The notes under the pieces: model-generated | The model's input: only the letters and a program-made list of their open reading frames with translations | Told to the model about the DNA's origin: nothing | The model's database searches: none | Source of the DNA: Isoalcanivorax pacificus W11-5 | GTDB taxonomy: Bacteria; Pseudomonadota; Gammaproteobacteria; Pseudomonadales; Alcanivoracaceae | Direction: 5' to 3' | DNA length: 64,000 nucleotides | Assembly: GCF_000299335.2 (NCBI RefSeq) | Contig: NZ_CP004387.1 | Span: 1,488,001-1,552,000 of the forward strand | Translations under genes and position numbers: made by a program | Shown: positions 14,823 through 22,953 of the stretch, one piece after another | Position numbering within the stretch: position 1 is the first letter of the stretch | Layout of the letters: every line of letters begins with the position of its first letter

Positions 14823-15935
14823 ATGACTGCCACGACGCTGCAACCGGAGTGGACCGACAAGCGCCGCTATCTCTGGCTGCTCAGCACGCTGACCATGCTG
14901 CTGCCACTGGGTGCCATCCTGCTCGCCAATACCACCGGCAATGCCCTGTCCTGGTGGTTCGGGCCGATATTCGTTTTCGTCATGATTCCGCTGCTGGATA
15001 TGCTGCTGGGTGAGGAAACCGAGAACCCGCCGGAAGAGGTGGTGCCACGGCTGGAAAGTGAAACCTATTACCGCGTGGCGGTCTGGGTGGCCGTGGCCTT
15101 TCAATACTGGGCGTTCATCACGGCATGTTATGTGGCGGCCACCTACGTGCTGCCGTGGTACAGCTACCTGGGGTTCGCCATCACCACCGGCACGGCCATG
15201 GGCATCGCCATCAACACTGCGCATGAACTCGGGCACAAGACCAATGGCTTTGAACGCCTGCTGGCGAAGCTGGCATTGGCGCCGGTGTTTTACGGACATT
15301 TTTTTGTCGAGCACAATCGCGGCCATCATGTGCGCGTGTCGACACCGGAAGATCCGGCTTCCTCCCGTTTTGGTGAAACCTTCTACCGGTTTCTGCCACG
15401 CACGGTGTTCGGCAGCCTGCGCTCCGCCTGGCATCTGGAAGCGGAACGGCTGGCGCGGGAGAAAAAACCCGTGTGGCACTGGCAGAACCATAACCTGCAG
15501 GCCTGGGGCATGTCGGTGGTGTTGTGGGGCGGCTTGCTGCTCTGGCTGGGCTGGGGTCTGCTGCCGTTCCTGCTGATCCAGTCAGTGTTCGGTTTCCAGC
15601 TGCTGGAAGTGGTGAACTACATCGAGCACTACGGGCTGCTGCGACGCAAAAAAGACAATGGCCGTTATGAACCCTGCCGGCCGGAACATTCCTGGAACAG
15701 CAATCGCCGTGTGACGAATATTTTCCTGTATCAGTTACAGCGGCACTCCGATCACCACGCCTACCCGACACGCTCCTATCAATCGTTGCGGCATTTCGAT
15801 GAGGCGCCGCAATTGCCCGGCGGGTATGCGTCAATGATCGTGCTGGCCTGGGTGCCGCCGCTGTGGTTCTGGGTGATGGACAAGCGCGTGATCGACCATT
15901 ACGGCGGTGACCGTTCGCGCATCAATCAGGGCTGA
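14823..15935 (+). CDS. alkB: Alkane 1-monooxygenase (membrane di-iron hydroxylase)
   Basis: A 370-residue integral membrane hydroxylase. All histidine boxes of AlkB are present: HELGH (134-138), EHNRGHH (163-169), NYIEHYG (265-271) and LQRHSDHH (305-312), set among about six membrane segments. The enzyme oxidises the terminal methyl of n-alkanes using O2 and electrons from rubredoxin; no rubredoxin or rubredoxin reductase gene is in this window. The start follows GCGGAGGTCCGTC. The 3' end overlaps the convergent TetR gene by 10 bases. Chain-length range cannot be told from sequence alone. Confidence 0.95.
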   Translation: MTATTLQPEWTDKRRYLWLLSTLTMLLPLGAILLANTTGNALSWWFGPIFVFVMIPLLDMLLGEETENPPEEVVPRLESETYYRVAVWVAVAFQYWAFITACYVAATYVLPWYSYLGFAITTGTAMGIAINTAHELGHKTNGFERLLAKLALAPVFYGHFFVEHNRGHHVRVSTPEDPASSRFGETFYRFLPRTVFGSLRSAWHLEAERLAREKKPVWHWQNHNLQAWGMSVVLWGGLLLWLGWGLLPFLLIQSVFGFQLLEVVNYIEHYGLLRRKKDNGRYEPCRPEHSWNSNRRVTNIFLYQLQRHSDHHAYPTRSYQSLRHFDEAPQLPGGYASMIVLAWVPPLWFWVMDKRVIDHYGGDRSRINQG

Positions 15936-16588
15936 TCCGCTTCCAGCAGATGCCGGTTGACCGCCAGCAGCACGGTGCGGGCGGCGGCGACGACGCTTTC
16001 CGGTGATTCGCGGAAACCGCTGAGCATCCAGCGCATGGCCATGTTCACCAGTGCACCGATCAGCCCGGTGGCAATCATCATTTCGTCCACACCATGGGTG
16101 TCCTGGGCCGGATACAGGCCACGCCGGGTGGCGGCGAGAAACTCCGCGAAATCCTCCATCACCCGGCGATAGTGCTGGTCCACAGTGGGGCTGACACCGA
16201 GCACTTCCACCATCATCAGCCGGGCATGGCCGGGGTGGTCCCGCAGGTAGCTGAAGTAACTGTTCAGGGCGGCTTCGATCAGCGTGTCCGGCTGCGCCTG
16301 GTGCGCGCTCAGGCTGGTGCCGATGCGCTCGCGCAACTGGCCGATGATGTGCGCATAGGCTTCGCACAACAGCGCCTCGCTGTTGCTGAACGATTCATAG
16401 AAATAGCGCTCGGTGAGGCCGGCCTCGGCACAGACCGCTTTCACGGTGGTGGCGTGGTAGCCCTGGGTGCCGATCACCTGGATGCCGGCGTCCAGCAGCT
16501 TCTGGTGCCGCTCGGCGCGGCGTGCCTCGATGCTGACACCGCGGTAGGCGCGGCCCCGGCGAGGCTTGGGGGGAGTGGGTGTGCTCAT
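15926..16588 (-). CDS. TetR-family regulator
   Basis: 220 residues from the ATG at 16588, preferred because the helix-turn-helix then lies in the first 75 residues; an upstream start at 16636 would run through the operator sites. The N-terminal domain reads RRAERHQKLLDAGIQVIG, then ATTVKAVCAEAGLTERYFYESF, a standard TetR recognition region. The C-terminal ligand domain is helical. It is convergent with alkB and divergent from the monooxygenase gene, and two palindromes lie just upstream of its start, so it probably represses itself and the monooxygenase. The ligand is unknown, perhaps an alkane oxidation product. Confidence 0.9.
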   Translation of the reverse strand: MSTPTPPKPRRGRAYRGVSIEARRAERHQKLLDAGIQVIGTQGYHATTVKAVCAEAGLTERYFYESFSNSEALLCEAYAHIIGQLRERIGTSLSAHQAQPDTLIEAALNSYFSYLRDHPGHARLMMVEVLGVSPTVDQHYRRVMEDFAEFLAATRRGLYPAQDTHGVDEMMIATGLIGALVNMAMRWMLSGFRESPESVVAAARTVLLAVNRHLLEADQP

Positions 16589-16599
16589 GGCGGCAATGT

Positions 16600-16617
16600 T
16601 GACATGGCTTGTTGTCA
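16600..16617. promoter_or_regulatory. TetR operator candidate 1 (TGACA-N8-TGTCA)
   Basis: An 18-bp palindrome with 5-bp arms TGACA and TGTCA and an 8-base spacer, 12 bases upstream of the TetR start. The same pattern recurs at 16627-16644. Confidence 0.7.
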
Positions 16618-16626
16618 GAAGTAAAG

Positions 16627-16644
16627 TGACACGCACTATTGTCA
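16627..16644. promoter_or_regulatory. TetR operator candidate 2 (TGACA-N8-TGTCA)
   Basis: The second copy of the same arms and spacer, centred 27 bp from the first and 34 bases before the monooxygenase start. Two identical half-site pairs in a short divergent intergenic region strongly suggest a shared operator region. Confidence 0.7.
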
Positions 16645-16677
16645 GATTGGCAGGGTGCCTGCCGCACTGGAGTGACC

Positions 16678-18162
16678 ATGAGCGCAGCGAACAAGATCTC
16701 GAATAACAAGGCGACGCCAGACGTGGAAGTGGCCATCATCGGCACCGGCTTTGCCGGGCTGGGCATGGCGATCCGGCTGAAGCAGGATGGGCAGGACAGT
16801 TTTGTGCTGCTGGAACGCGCCGATGAGGTTGGCGGCACCTGGCGCGATAACCATTACCCCGGCGCGGCCTGCGATGTGCCGTCGCACCTGTATTCGTTTT
16901 CGTTTGCACCGAACCCGGACTGGTCGCGCAAGTACCCGACCCAGCCGGAGCTTTACCGTTATCTGCGCAAAGTGGCCAACGACCATGGCCTCTACCCGCA
17001 CATCCGCTTCAACAGCAATCTGGAAAACGCCACCTATGACGAGGCCAATGGCCTGTGGCGGGTGGTGACCGGCAGTGGCGACATCACGGCGCGTTCGCTG
17101 GTGATGGGCAGCGGCGGCCTGGCCGAGCCAAAGCTGCCGGATATTCCCGGCGTGGAAAGTTTCCAGGGCAAGACGTTTCACTCCTCGCGCTGGGATCATG
17201 ACTACGACCTGGCCGGCAAGCGTGTGGCGGTGATCGGCACGGGGGCCTCGGCAATCCAGCTGGTGCCGGAAATTGCCAAACAGGCAGGGCGTCTGGACGT
17301 CTACCAGCGCACACCGAACTGGATCATCCCGCGTAACGACCGCGCCTATCTGGATGCGGAGAAAACCCTGTTCCGCAAGTTGCCGCTGACCCGGCAACTG
17401 CATCGCGCGGCCATCTACTGGGGCCATGAGAGCCGGGTGATGGGGCTGGTGCTGAACCCGAAACTGATGACGCTGTTCCAGAAGCTGGCCGAGTGGCATA
17501 TCCGCCGGCAGGTGAAGGACAAGGCGCTGCGCGATATCGTGACACCGGACTACACCATCGGCTGCAAGCGCATCCTGATTTCCAATGACTGGTACCCGGC
17601 GCTGCAACAGCCGAACGTGGAACTGGTGACGGATGGCATCCGCGAGATTCGTGCGAACTCGATCGTCACAGCCGATGGCACGGAGCGTGAGATCGATGTG
17701 CTGATCTTCGCCACCGGTTTCTATGCCACCGAGAACCCCATTGCCGACCGGGTCCATGGCCGCGACGGTGAATCCCTGGCGCATGCGTGGCGTGACGGTG
17801 AGGAAGCGTATCTGGGCACGCTGGTGAATGGTTTCCCGAACCTGTATTTCATCATTGGCCCGAACACTGGCCTGGGCCACACCTCGATGATCTTCATGAT
17901 CGAAACCCAGGTGGATTACATCGCCCGCCTGCTGGCGCTGCGCAACAAGGCCGGCGGCAAGGTGCTGGAAGTGCGCCCGGAAGTGCAGGCGCGCTACAAC
18001 GAGAGATTGCAGGCGCGGCTGGGCAGCTCGATCTGGGCCACCGGTTGCGACAGCTGGTACAAGCACAAGAGCGGCAAGATCACGGCACTGTGGCCGGGCT
18101 TTACGTTCGAGTTCCGGCTGCGGGCACGGCGCTTCAATCAGCAGGACTATCTCATTGACTGA
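16678..18162 (+). CDS. Flavin-containing monooxygenase, Baeyer-Villiger/AlmA type
   Basis: A 494-residue FAD/NADPH monooxygenase. Visible are GTGFAG (22-27) for FAD, GGTW (52-55), the Baeyer-Villiger fingerprint FQGKTFHSSRWD (162-173) and a second nucleotide site GTGAS (187-191). Relatives oxidise ketones to esters; AlmA-type members are linked to long-chain alkane use. Next to alkB, it may handle subterminally oxidised or long alkanes, but the substrate is not proved by sequence. The ATG at 16678 follows GGAGTGACC. Confidence 0.9.
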   Translation: MSAANKISNNKATPDVEVAIIGTGFAGLGMAIRLKQDGQDSFVLLERADEVGGTWRDNHYPGAACDVPSHLYSFSFAPNPDWSRKYPTQPELYRYLRKVANDHGLYPHIRFNSNLENATYDEANGLWRVVTGSGDITARSLVMGSGGLAEPKLPDIPGVESFQGKTFHSSRWDHDYDLAGKRVAVIGTGASAIQLVPEIAKQAGRLDVYQRTPNWIIPRNDRAYLDAEKTLFRKLPLTRQLHRAAIYWGHESRVMGLVLNPKLMTLFQKLAEWHIRRQVKDKALRDIVTPDYTIGCKRILISNDWYPALQQPNVELVTDGIREIRANSIVTADGTEREIDVLIFATGFYATENPIADRVHGRDGESLAHAWRDGEEAYLGTLVNGFPNLYFIIGPNTGLGHTSMIFMIETQVDYIARLLALRNKAGGKVLEVRPEVQARYNERLQARLGSSIWATGCDSWYKHKSGKITALWPGFTFEFRLRARRFNQQDYLID

Positions 18163-18203
18163 AGGCTGCCTGACGAGGCCCTGACGACGCACTGACGATA
18201 GCC

Positions 18204-18235
18204 ACCGCGCCAGCGTATACTGGCGCGGTCTTTTT
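18204..18235 (+). terminator. Rho-independent terminator after the monooxygenase gene
   Basis: A perfect 10-bp stem ACCGCGCCAG/CTGGCGCGGT (18204-18213, 18220-18229) with a CGTATA loop is followed by CTTTTT. It ends 14 bases before the next start. Confidence 0.92.
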
Positions 18236-18249
18236 CAAGGTGTGCCGTG

Positions 18250-18495
18250 ATGCATGTGCCCTGGCAGGAAATTCCCGCAGAAACCCTCGACAATCTGATC
18301 GAGGAATTCGTCACCCGCGATGGCACCGATTACGGTGAAACCGAAATCCCGCTCACCACGCGCGTCGAGCAGGTGCGCCGGCAGTTGCGCCGGGGGGAGG
18401 CGGTGGTCTGGTTTGACGAGACCACCGAAAGCGTGTCGATTTTTTCCCGCCGGCAGTTACAGGAAATGGGGTTGAGTCCGGACAGCGACGGCTGA
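18250..18495 (+). CDS. yheU: UPF0270 (YheU-like) protein
   Basis: An 81-residue small acidic protein. MHVPWQEIPAETLDNLIEEFV followed by REGTDYGE-like RDGTDYGETE and the VRRQLRRGEAVVWFD segment match the UPF0270/YheU family, widespread in gammaproteobacteria and of unknown function. A GTG one codon upstream (18247) is an alternative start. It follows a strong terminator, so it must have its own promoter overlapping or between these elements. It is nearly tail-to-tail with the MAPEG gene, two bases apart. Confidence 0.88.
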   Translation: MHVPWQEIPAETLDNLIEEFVTRDGTDYGETEIPLTTRVEQVRRQLRRGEAVVWFDETTESVSIFSRRQLQEMGLSPDSDG

Positions 18496-18497
18496 GC

Positions 18498-18899
18498 TCA
18501 GAACACCATATGTGCCAGCGCTTTCCACAGCAGTTGCAGCGCCATCAACAGCATCACCAGCCAGCTCAATACGATGCCACCCTTGCGGGCGTTATTGGTG
18601 GTGTTGGGCTGCGCCAGCCCCCAGGCGTGCATCAGGCGGCCGATAAAAAACACGGCGCCATAGAGATGCAGCATCGCCGGGCTGGTGCCCAGGTTTTCCA
18701 GAATCCCCAGACCAATCAGCACGATCGGTATGTACTCGGCGGCGTTGCCGTGGGCGCGTACGGCCTGTTGCAGTGCCGGCTTGCCGCCGTCACCCAGTGA
18801 CACCTGGCCGCGCAGGCGGTTTTTCACCACGTTGGCGGCAAGCGCCAGCAGCAACAGCAGGAACAGGCCCGTGTAGAGGGCGGTAACGGTCAGCATCAT
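18498..18899 (-). CDS. MAPEG-family membrane protein
   Basis: A 133-residue, four-helix membrane protein. The helix with NVVKNRLRGQVSLGDGG, the RAHGNAAEYIPIVLIGLGILE segment and the FFIGRLMHAWGL segment are the hallmarks of MAPEG proteins (glutathione-dependent or eicosanoid enzymes in eukaryotes, unclear role in bacteria). The ATG at 18899 overlaps the mnmC stop as ATGA; a GTG at 18908 is possible. Translational coupling with mnmC is likely, with no obvious functional link. Confidence 0.87.
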   Translation of the reverse strand: MMLTVTALYTGLFLLLLLALAANVVKNRLRGQVSLGDGGKPALQQAVRAHGNAAEYIPIVLIGLGILENLGTSPAMLHLYGAVFFIGRLMHAWGLAQPNTTNNARKGGIVLSWLVMLLMALQLLWKALAHMVF

Positions 18900-20797
18900 G
18901 GCATCCACTCCGGTTGTTTTTTCCGTTGGCGAAGAATAAAGCGTGCCGGGGCCAGTGCGGCAAGCATTTCCTGATCCACCGGCACGGGTTCGTCATTGGC
19001 CAGCGCGGCGATCAGCTCGGCGCACAGCGGCGTGCCGGTGATGCCCCGGCTGCCGTGGGCAATGCTCAGGTACAGGCCGGGCTGTGGCGTGGACGGGTTG
19101 GCGCAGGCGTCGGGCACCGGGCCGGCCAGCGGCAGAAAATCGGTGCTCTGGCAGCGAAACCCCACGCGATGGCCCGCCAGGGCGGCGTCTGCACCGCCGA
19201 GGTCGGCGTGGTACGCCGGCAGATTGGCGGCCAGTTCGGCCAGGTTGCGGGCGTCGTCCCCGTCGCGTGGTGTGGCCTCCAGTTGATGCAGGTCGAAGGT
19301 GGCACCGACGCAATGCAGGCCATCCAGGGCCGGGGTCAGGTAGCCGCTGTGGCAGATCGCCTGTGACCAACGCTGGCTGGCCTCGGTGGCGCGGTAGTAG
19401 CTGACCTGGCCGCGGATGCGTTTCAGCGGCAGCCAGTGCAGGCCGGCCAGGCGGGTGGCGTCGGCGGCGTTGGCGATGATGACGATGTCGGCGTCGTGGG
19501 TGCGGTGACCGGTGCCGACCTGCCAGCCGGTTTGCGTTGCCGTGAGTGTCTCGACAGCCTCCGGCAGCACGGTGATATGCGGGTGGCGCAGCAGATGTTC
19601 GCACCAGCGTTGGGGACGCAGATAACCGCCGGCGGGCATTAACAGGCTGGCGTCAGGCCAGCCGCTGCCCGCTGGCCGCAGGACGTCGGCGGGCCACAGG
19701 CCGCTGTCCAGCGCAGCCTGTTGTTTGTCACGGTGACGTGCATCCGGTGGCAGTTGCAGCACGCCGGTCAGCGCGCCGTCATCAGGTTGCGATGGAAAAT
19801 CGTGCCGCGCCAGCCAGTGCAGGGCGTGCAGGTAGCTGCTCTGGTAGAAGCGGTTCTGCGGCGTGGCATGGGCGCTGGGGGTGGTGTAGACGACACCGGC
19901 CAGATTGCCGGAGGCGTGTTGCGCAATGCCGGCGGGGTCGCACACGGTCACCTGCCAGCCGCGTTCGGCCAGTGCGCGGGCGCTGGTGGCACCGGCGAGC
20001 CCGGCGCCGATAACCAGCGCATGGCCCGGCGTGCTGTGTGCCGGTTGCCAGCCACCGAGGAAGTGCCCGGTGAGCATTTCACGCTTGCGGCCGAAGCCGG
20101 GCACGCGGGCAACATCAAACCCCTGCGCGGCCAGCCCGCGCCGCACGAAGCCGGCGGCGGTGAAGGTGGCGAAGCTGGCGCCCGGCGCGCTCAGGCGGGC
20201 GAACTGCCGGAACAGGTCGTCGGTCCACATGCCGGGGTTGCGGGCCGGTGCGAAGCCATCGAGGAACCAGGCGTCGACACGCGCCTGTAGCTGGCCGAAA
20301 CGCACTGCGGCGTCACCGAACAGCAAGGTCAGGGCGATGCGGCGGTTGCCCAGCCACAGGCGGTGAAAACCGGGTGTGAGCGCCGGGTAATGCCGGGCCA
20401 GCTCTGCGCACAGCGGTGCAAAGGCGGGCCAGCCAGCGTGCGCGCGGGCCAGGTCTGCGTGGGTCAGCGGGTGTTTTTCCGCTGAGACGAAGTGCAGCAC
20501 GGCGTCGGCCGGCGCCTGTTGCAGGAACAGCGTGGCCGCGCAGAGAAAATTCAGGCCGGTGCCGAAGCCGGTTTCTGCGATCACGAATCGTGCGCGGGGC
20601 GGCAGGGCGGCAAAGCGTTCGGGTAACTGGTTGCCGTGCAGAAACACATGGGTGGTTTCTGCCGGGCCATCGTCGCGGGAAAAGTACGGGTCGTCGAAAT
20701 CCCGTGCCACGGGTGTGGTGTCCTGCCAGTCGATGCGGGCCGGTTGCAACGGGGCGAAGTCGTCCAAGAAAGCGTCCTGTATCGTGAGCCAGTGCAT
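18896..20797 (-). CDS. mnmC: Bifunctional tRNA 5-methylaminomethyl-2-thiouridine biosynthesis protein MnmC
   Basis: A 633-residue fusion. The N-terminal half is the methyltransferase (VIAETGFGTGLNFLCA SAM site, DAWFLDGFAPARNPGMW), and the C-terminal half is the FAD-dependent oxidoreductase (ALVIGAGLAGATSARALAERG). Together they convert the carboxymethylaminomethyl group at the tRNA wobble uridine to methylaminomethyl. The start MHWLTIQDAFL at 20797 matches the conserved beginning; longer upstream frames are not needed. Length is normal for the fused enzyme (E. coli about 668). Confidence 0.95.
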   Translation of the reverse strand: MHWLTIQDAFLDDFAPLQPARIDWQDTTPVARDFDDPYFSRDDGPAETTHVFLHGNQLPERFAALPPRARFVIAETGFGTGLNFLCAATLFLQQAPADAVLHFVSAEKHPLTHADLARAHAGWPAFAPLCAELARHYPALTPGFHRLWLGNRRIALTLLFGDAAVRFGQLQARVDAWFLDGFAPARNPGMWTDDLFRQFARLSAPGASFATFTAAGFVRRGLAAQGFDVARVPGFGRKREMLTGHFLGGWQPAHSTPGHALVIGAGLAGATSARALAERGWQVTVCDPAGIAQHASGNLAGVVYTTPSAHATPQNRFYQSSYLHALHWLARHDFPSQPDDGALTGVLQLPPDARHRDKQQAALDSGLWPADVLRPAGSGWPDASLLMPAGGYLRPQRWCEHLLRHPHITVLPEAVETLTATQTGWQVGTGHRTHDADIVIIANAADATRLAGLHWLPLKRIRGQVSYYRATEASQRWSQAICHSGYLTPALDGLHCVGATFDLHQLEATPRDGDDARNLAELAANLPAYHADLGGADAALAGHRVGFRCQSTDFLPLAGPVPDACANPSTPQPGLYLSIAHGSRGITGTPLCAELIAALANDEPVPVDQEMLAALAPARFILRQRKKQPEWMP

Positions 20798-20833
20798 TAT
20801 TATGCCCCACGTCTTCGTCTGGTGTGTGTGTCT

Positions 20834-21715
20834 ATGGTTGCTCAGATTTTCGGCATCATCGCCCCGGTCCTGGTCTGTGTGCTGATCGGGTTTGTCTGGG
20901 TGCGGCGCGGCCGTCCGTTCGATACCGGCATGGTGTCCTCGCTGGTGATGTATATCGGCGCGCCGTGCCTGATCGTGGCCACACTCAGCGCGGTGTCGCT
21001 GTCGCAGGCGGCGTTGCTGGAAGTGGCCGCTCTGTATGGCGCCGTGCTGGTGTTGACGGCGCTGGCGGCGTTGGCAGTGATCCGCCTCAGCGGGGTGTCG
21101 CTGCGGGTCTATTTCACCGCCATGACGTTTCCGAATGTCGGCAACATGGGCCTGCCGCTGTGCCTGCTGGCGTTCGGTGAGCAGGGGCTGGTGCTCGGGC
21201 TGGCCTGGTTCATGCTCAATTCCATAGGCCATTTCTCGCTTGGGGTGGTAGTGGTCAGCGGGCAGAGTTTTCTGCGCGAACTGTTCACCAATCCGGTGGT
21301 GGTGTCGGTGGCCATTGCCGTCCTGATGGTGGTCACCGGCTGGCGCTTGCCGGCGTGGCTGTTCAACACCGTGGAGCTGATTGGCGGCATGACCATCCCG
21401 ATGATGCTGATCACGCTCGGCGTCTCGCTCGGGCAGTTGCAGGTGGCCGGGCTGGGGCGCGCAACCGGGTTTGCGCTGCTGCGGTTGCTGATGGGGTTTG
21501 GCGTCGGTTTTCTGGTCTGTGAGCTGTTTGCGGTCGAGGGTGCGCTGCGGGGTGTGGTGCTGATCCAGTCGAGCATGCCGGTGGCGGTGTTCAATTATCT
21601 GTTTGCGCAGCGCTATCGGCAGGGGCCGCAGGAGGTGGCGGGCATGGTGGTGGTGTCCACCGCGCTCGCCTTTGTGTTGTTGCCGGTGCTGCTGGGGTAC
21701 GTGTTGCGGGGGTGA
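20834..21715 (+). CDS. AEC-family permease
   Basis: A 293-residue membrane protein with about ten segments. MVAQIFGIIAPVLVCVLIGFVWVRRG at the start, the central MTFPNVGNMGLPLCLLAFG and the last SSMPVAVFNYLFAQRY are typical of the auxin-efflux-carrier family (PF03547), transporters of small organic acids or amino acids. The ATG at 20834 is 36 bases from the divergent mnmC start. Its stop TGA abuts the stop of the convergent lipoprotein gene (TGATCA). The substrate is unknown. Confidence 0.9.
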   Translation: MVAQIFGIIAPVLVCVLIGFVWVRRGRPFDTGMVSSLVMYIGAPCLIVATLSAVSLSQAALLEVAALYGAVLVLTALAALAVIRLSGVSLRVYFTAMTFPNVGNMGLPLCLLAFGEQGLVLGLAWFMLNSIGHFSLGVVVVSGQSFLRELFTNPVVVSVAIAVLMVVTGWRLPAWLFNTVELIGGMTIPMMLITLGVSLGQLQVAGLGRATGFALLRLLMGFGVGFLVCELFAVEGALRGVVLIQSSMPVAVFNYLFAQRYRQGPQEVAGMVVVSTALAFVLLPVLLGYVLRG

Positions 21716-22363
21716 TCAGGGCGTATCAATGATGTCGGCATTGAGCCGGGCGATGGCCAGCAGGGCATCGCGCAGCAGCGCCTCGGTGGCCTCGGTGTGC
21801 CCGGAGGGCACGCTGGCGGTGGCCAGCACGAACACCGGAGGCAGTGCGGTCAGCTGCACCAGGGTGGTCAGCGTGCTGCTGCGGTAGCGCTGCGCCAGCT
21901 GTCCCCGGGCCACCGGGTAGCTGATGCCTTCGACGGTCACCAGGCTTTCGTCCATGGGCTGGACTTCCTGGGCACCATGGCGCAGGGCGCGCTCGATCAG
22001 TTGCTGGCGCTGCTGGCCGTACTGTCCGGCCACGGCACGGGTCGGTGTCATGGTGTCCCAGCCGCCGGGCAGCGGGAACAGCGTCAGGTCGATCAGGGTC
22101 TCGTTCTGCGCGTGACTGTAGCGCAGGATGCGCGTGCGCTGGCCTTCCAGCGTGGCTTCGCCCTGAAAGCGGTAGTCGCCCAGTTGTGGCGGCGCCTGCC
22201 AGGCGGTGAGATCCGTGTCGGCAGGCGGGATTTCCATCGGGATCTGGTCCAGGCTCGGGTAATCGCTGGCGTCGTCCGGGGCCATCAGGCAGCCGCCCAG
22301 CGCCAGGGCCAGCAGCGCGGCCGGCAGTAAGCGGCGTGTCGTGAAATGTGGCGGGTATGTCAT
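21716..22363 (-). CDS. Hypothetical lipoprotein
   Basis: A 215-residue protein with a lipobox signal sequence (LLALALGGC, cysteine near residue 25). The mature part has no motif I recognise; it is a mixed, soluble-looking domain (YRFQGEATLEGQRTRILRYSH, LVTVEGISYPVARGQLAQRY). It would be anchored to a membrane facing the periplasm. It is convergent with the AEC permease gene with no spacer. Function unknown. Confidence 0.78.
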   Translation of the reverse strand: MTYPPHFTTRRLLPAALLALALGGCLMAPDDASDYPSLDQIPMEIPPADTDLTAWQAPPQLGDYRFQGEATLEGQRTRILRYSHAQNETLIDLTLFPLPGGWDTMTPTRAVAGQYGQQRQQLIERALRHGAQEVQPMDESLVTVEGISYPVARGQLAQRYRSSTLTTLVQLTALPPVFVLATASVPSGHTEATEALLRDALLAIARLNADIIDTP

Positions 22364-22493
22364 GTTTCCAGAAGTCCACTGGCAACCGTATCAGTGGGCG
22401 TCAGTGTAGCCGTGCGGCGCGGCGATCGCAGTGCTGGCCGCGCCGAATTGCGACGGATGGCGCAGCCGGGGCGATTGGCAGGCGGGTTGTGCG

Positions 22494-22817
22494 TCAGAGC
22501 GCCAGTGCGTGCAGCACGTCCAGCAGCAGGGGCGGCAGCCAGGGTTCCAGCCACAGCAGGCCCGGAATCAGTGCCGCGAGCACCAGGCCGGTGCAGGCGC
22601 CGCGCTGGTGGGTGTACAGCGCCGCGCCCCCGGCGGTAAAGCCGGTCACGATCGCGCCATAGAACAGTGCCATACCGATCAGTTGCAGGCTGATGCTCAA
22701 TGTGGCCAGCAGCGCGCCGGCCAGGGTCAGCGCCCAGCTCAGCCACACCACCCGGGTGAAGACGGTGTGAGTGCCGGCGGTGTCACGATGCAGCAGGGAA
22801 GAAAGCACTCCAATCAT
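22494..22817 (-). CDS. Small integral membrane protein
   Basis: A 107-residue protein with about three hydrophobic segments (VVWLSWALTLAGALLATLS, IGMALFYGAIVTGFTAGGAAL and the C-terminal GLVLAALIPGLLWLEPWLP). I do not recognise the family. The start ATG at 22817 is divergent from the flavin oxidoreductase gene by 136 bases. Its reality rests on the hydrophobic pattern and on filling an otherwise empty gap. Confidence 0.65.
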   Translation of the reverse strand: MIGVLSSLLHRDTAGTHTVFTRVVWLSWALTLAGALLATLSISLQLIGMALFYGAIVTGFTAGGAALYTHQRGACTGLVLAALIPGLLWLEPWLPPLLLDVLHALAL

Positions 22818-22953
22818 GGCGTAATGTCCCGAAACGATAATTCCGTTATTGGCAGGGGATGCATAATGCAGGCCAGTTTGTGAACGGCGTGCGCCGCAGT
22901 CTGCCGCCCGCTGTTTGCGTAATCATGACAGCACCCGGATGGGGAGACATGAC

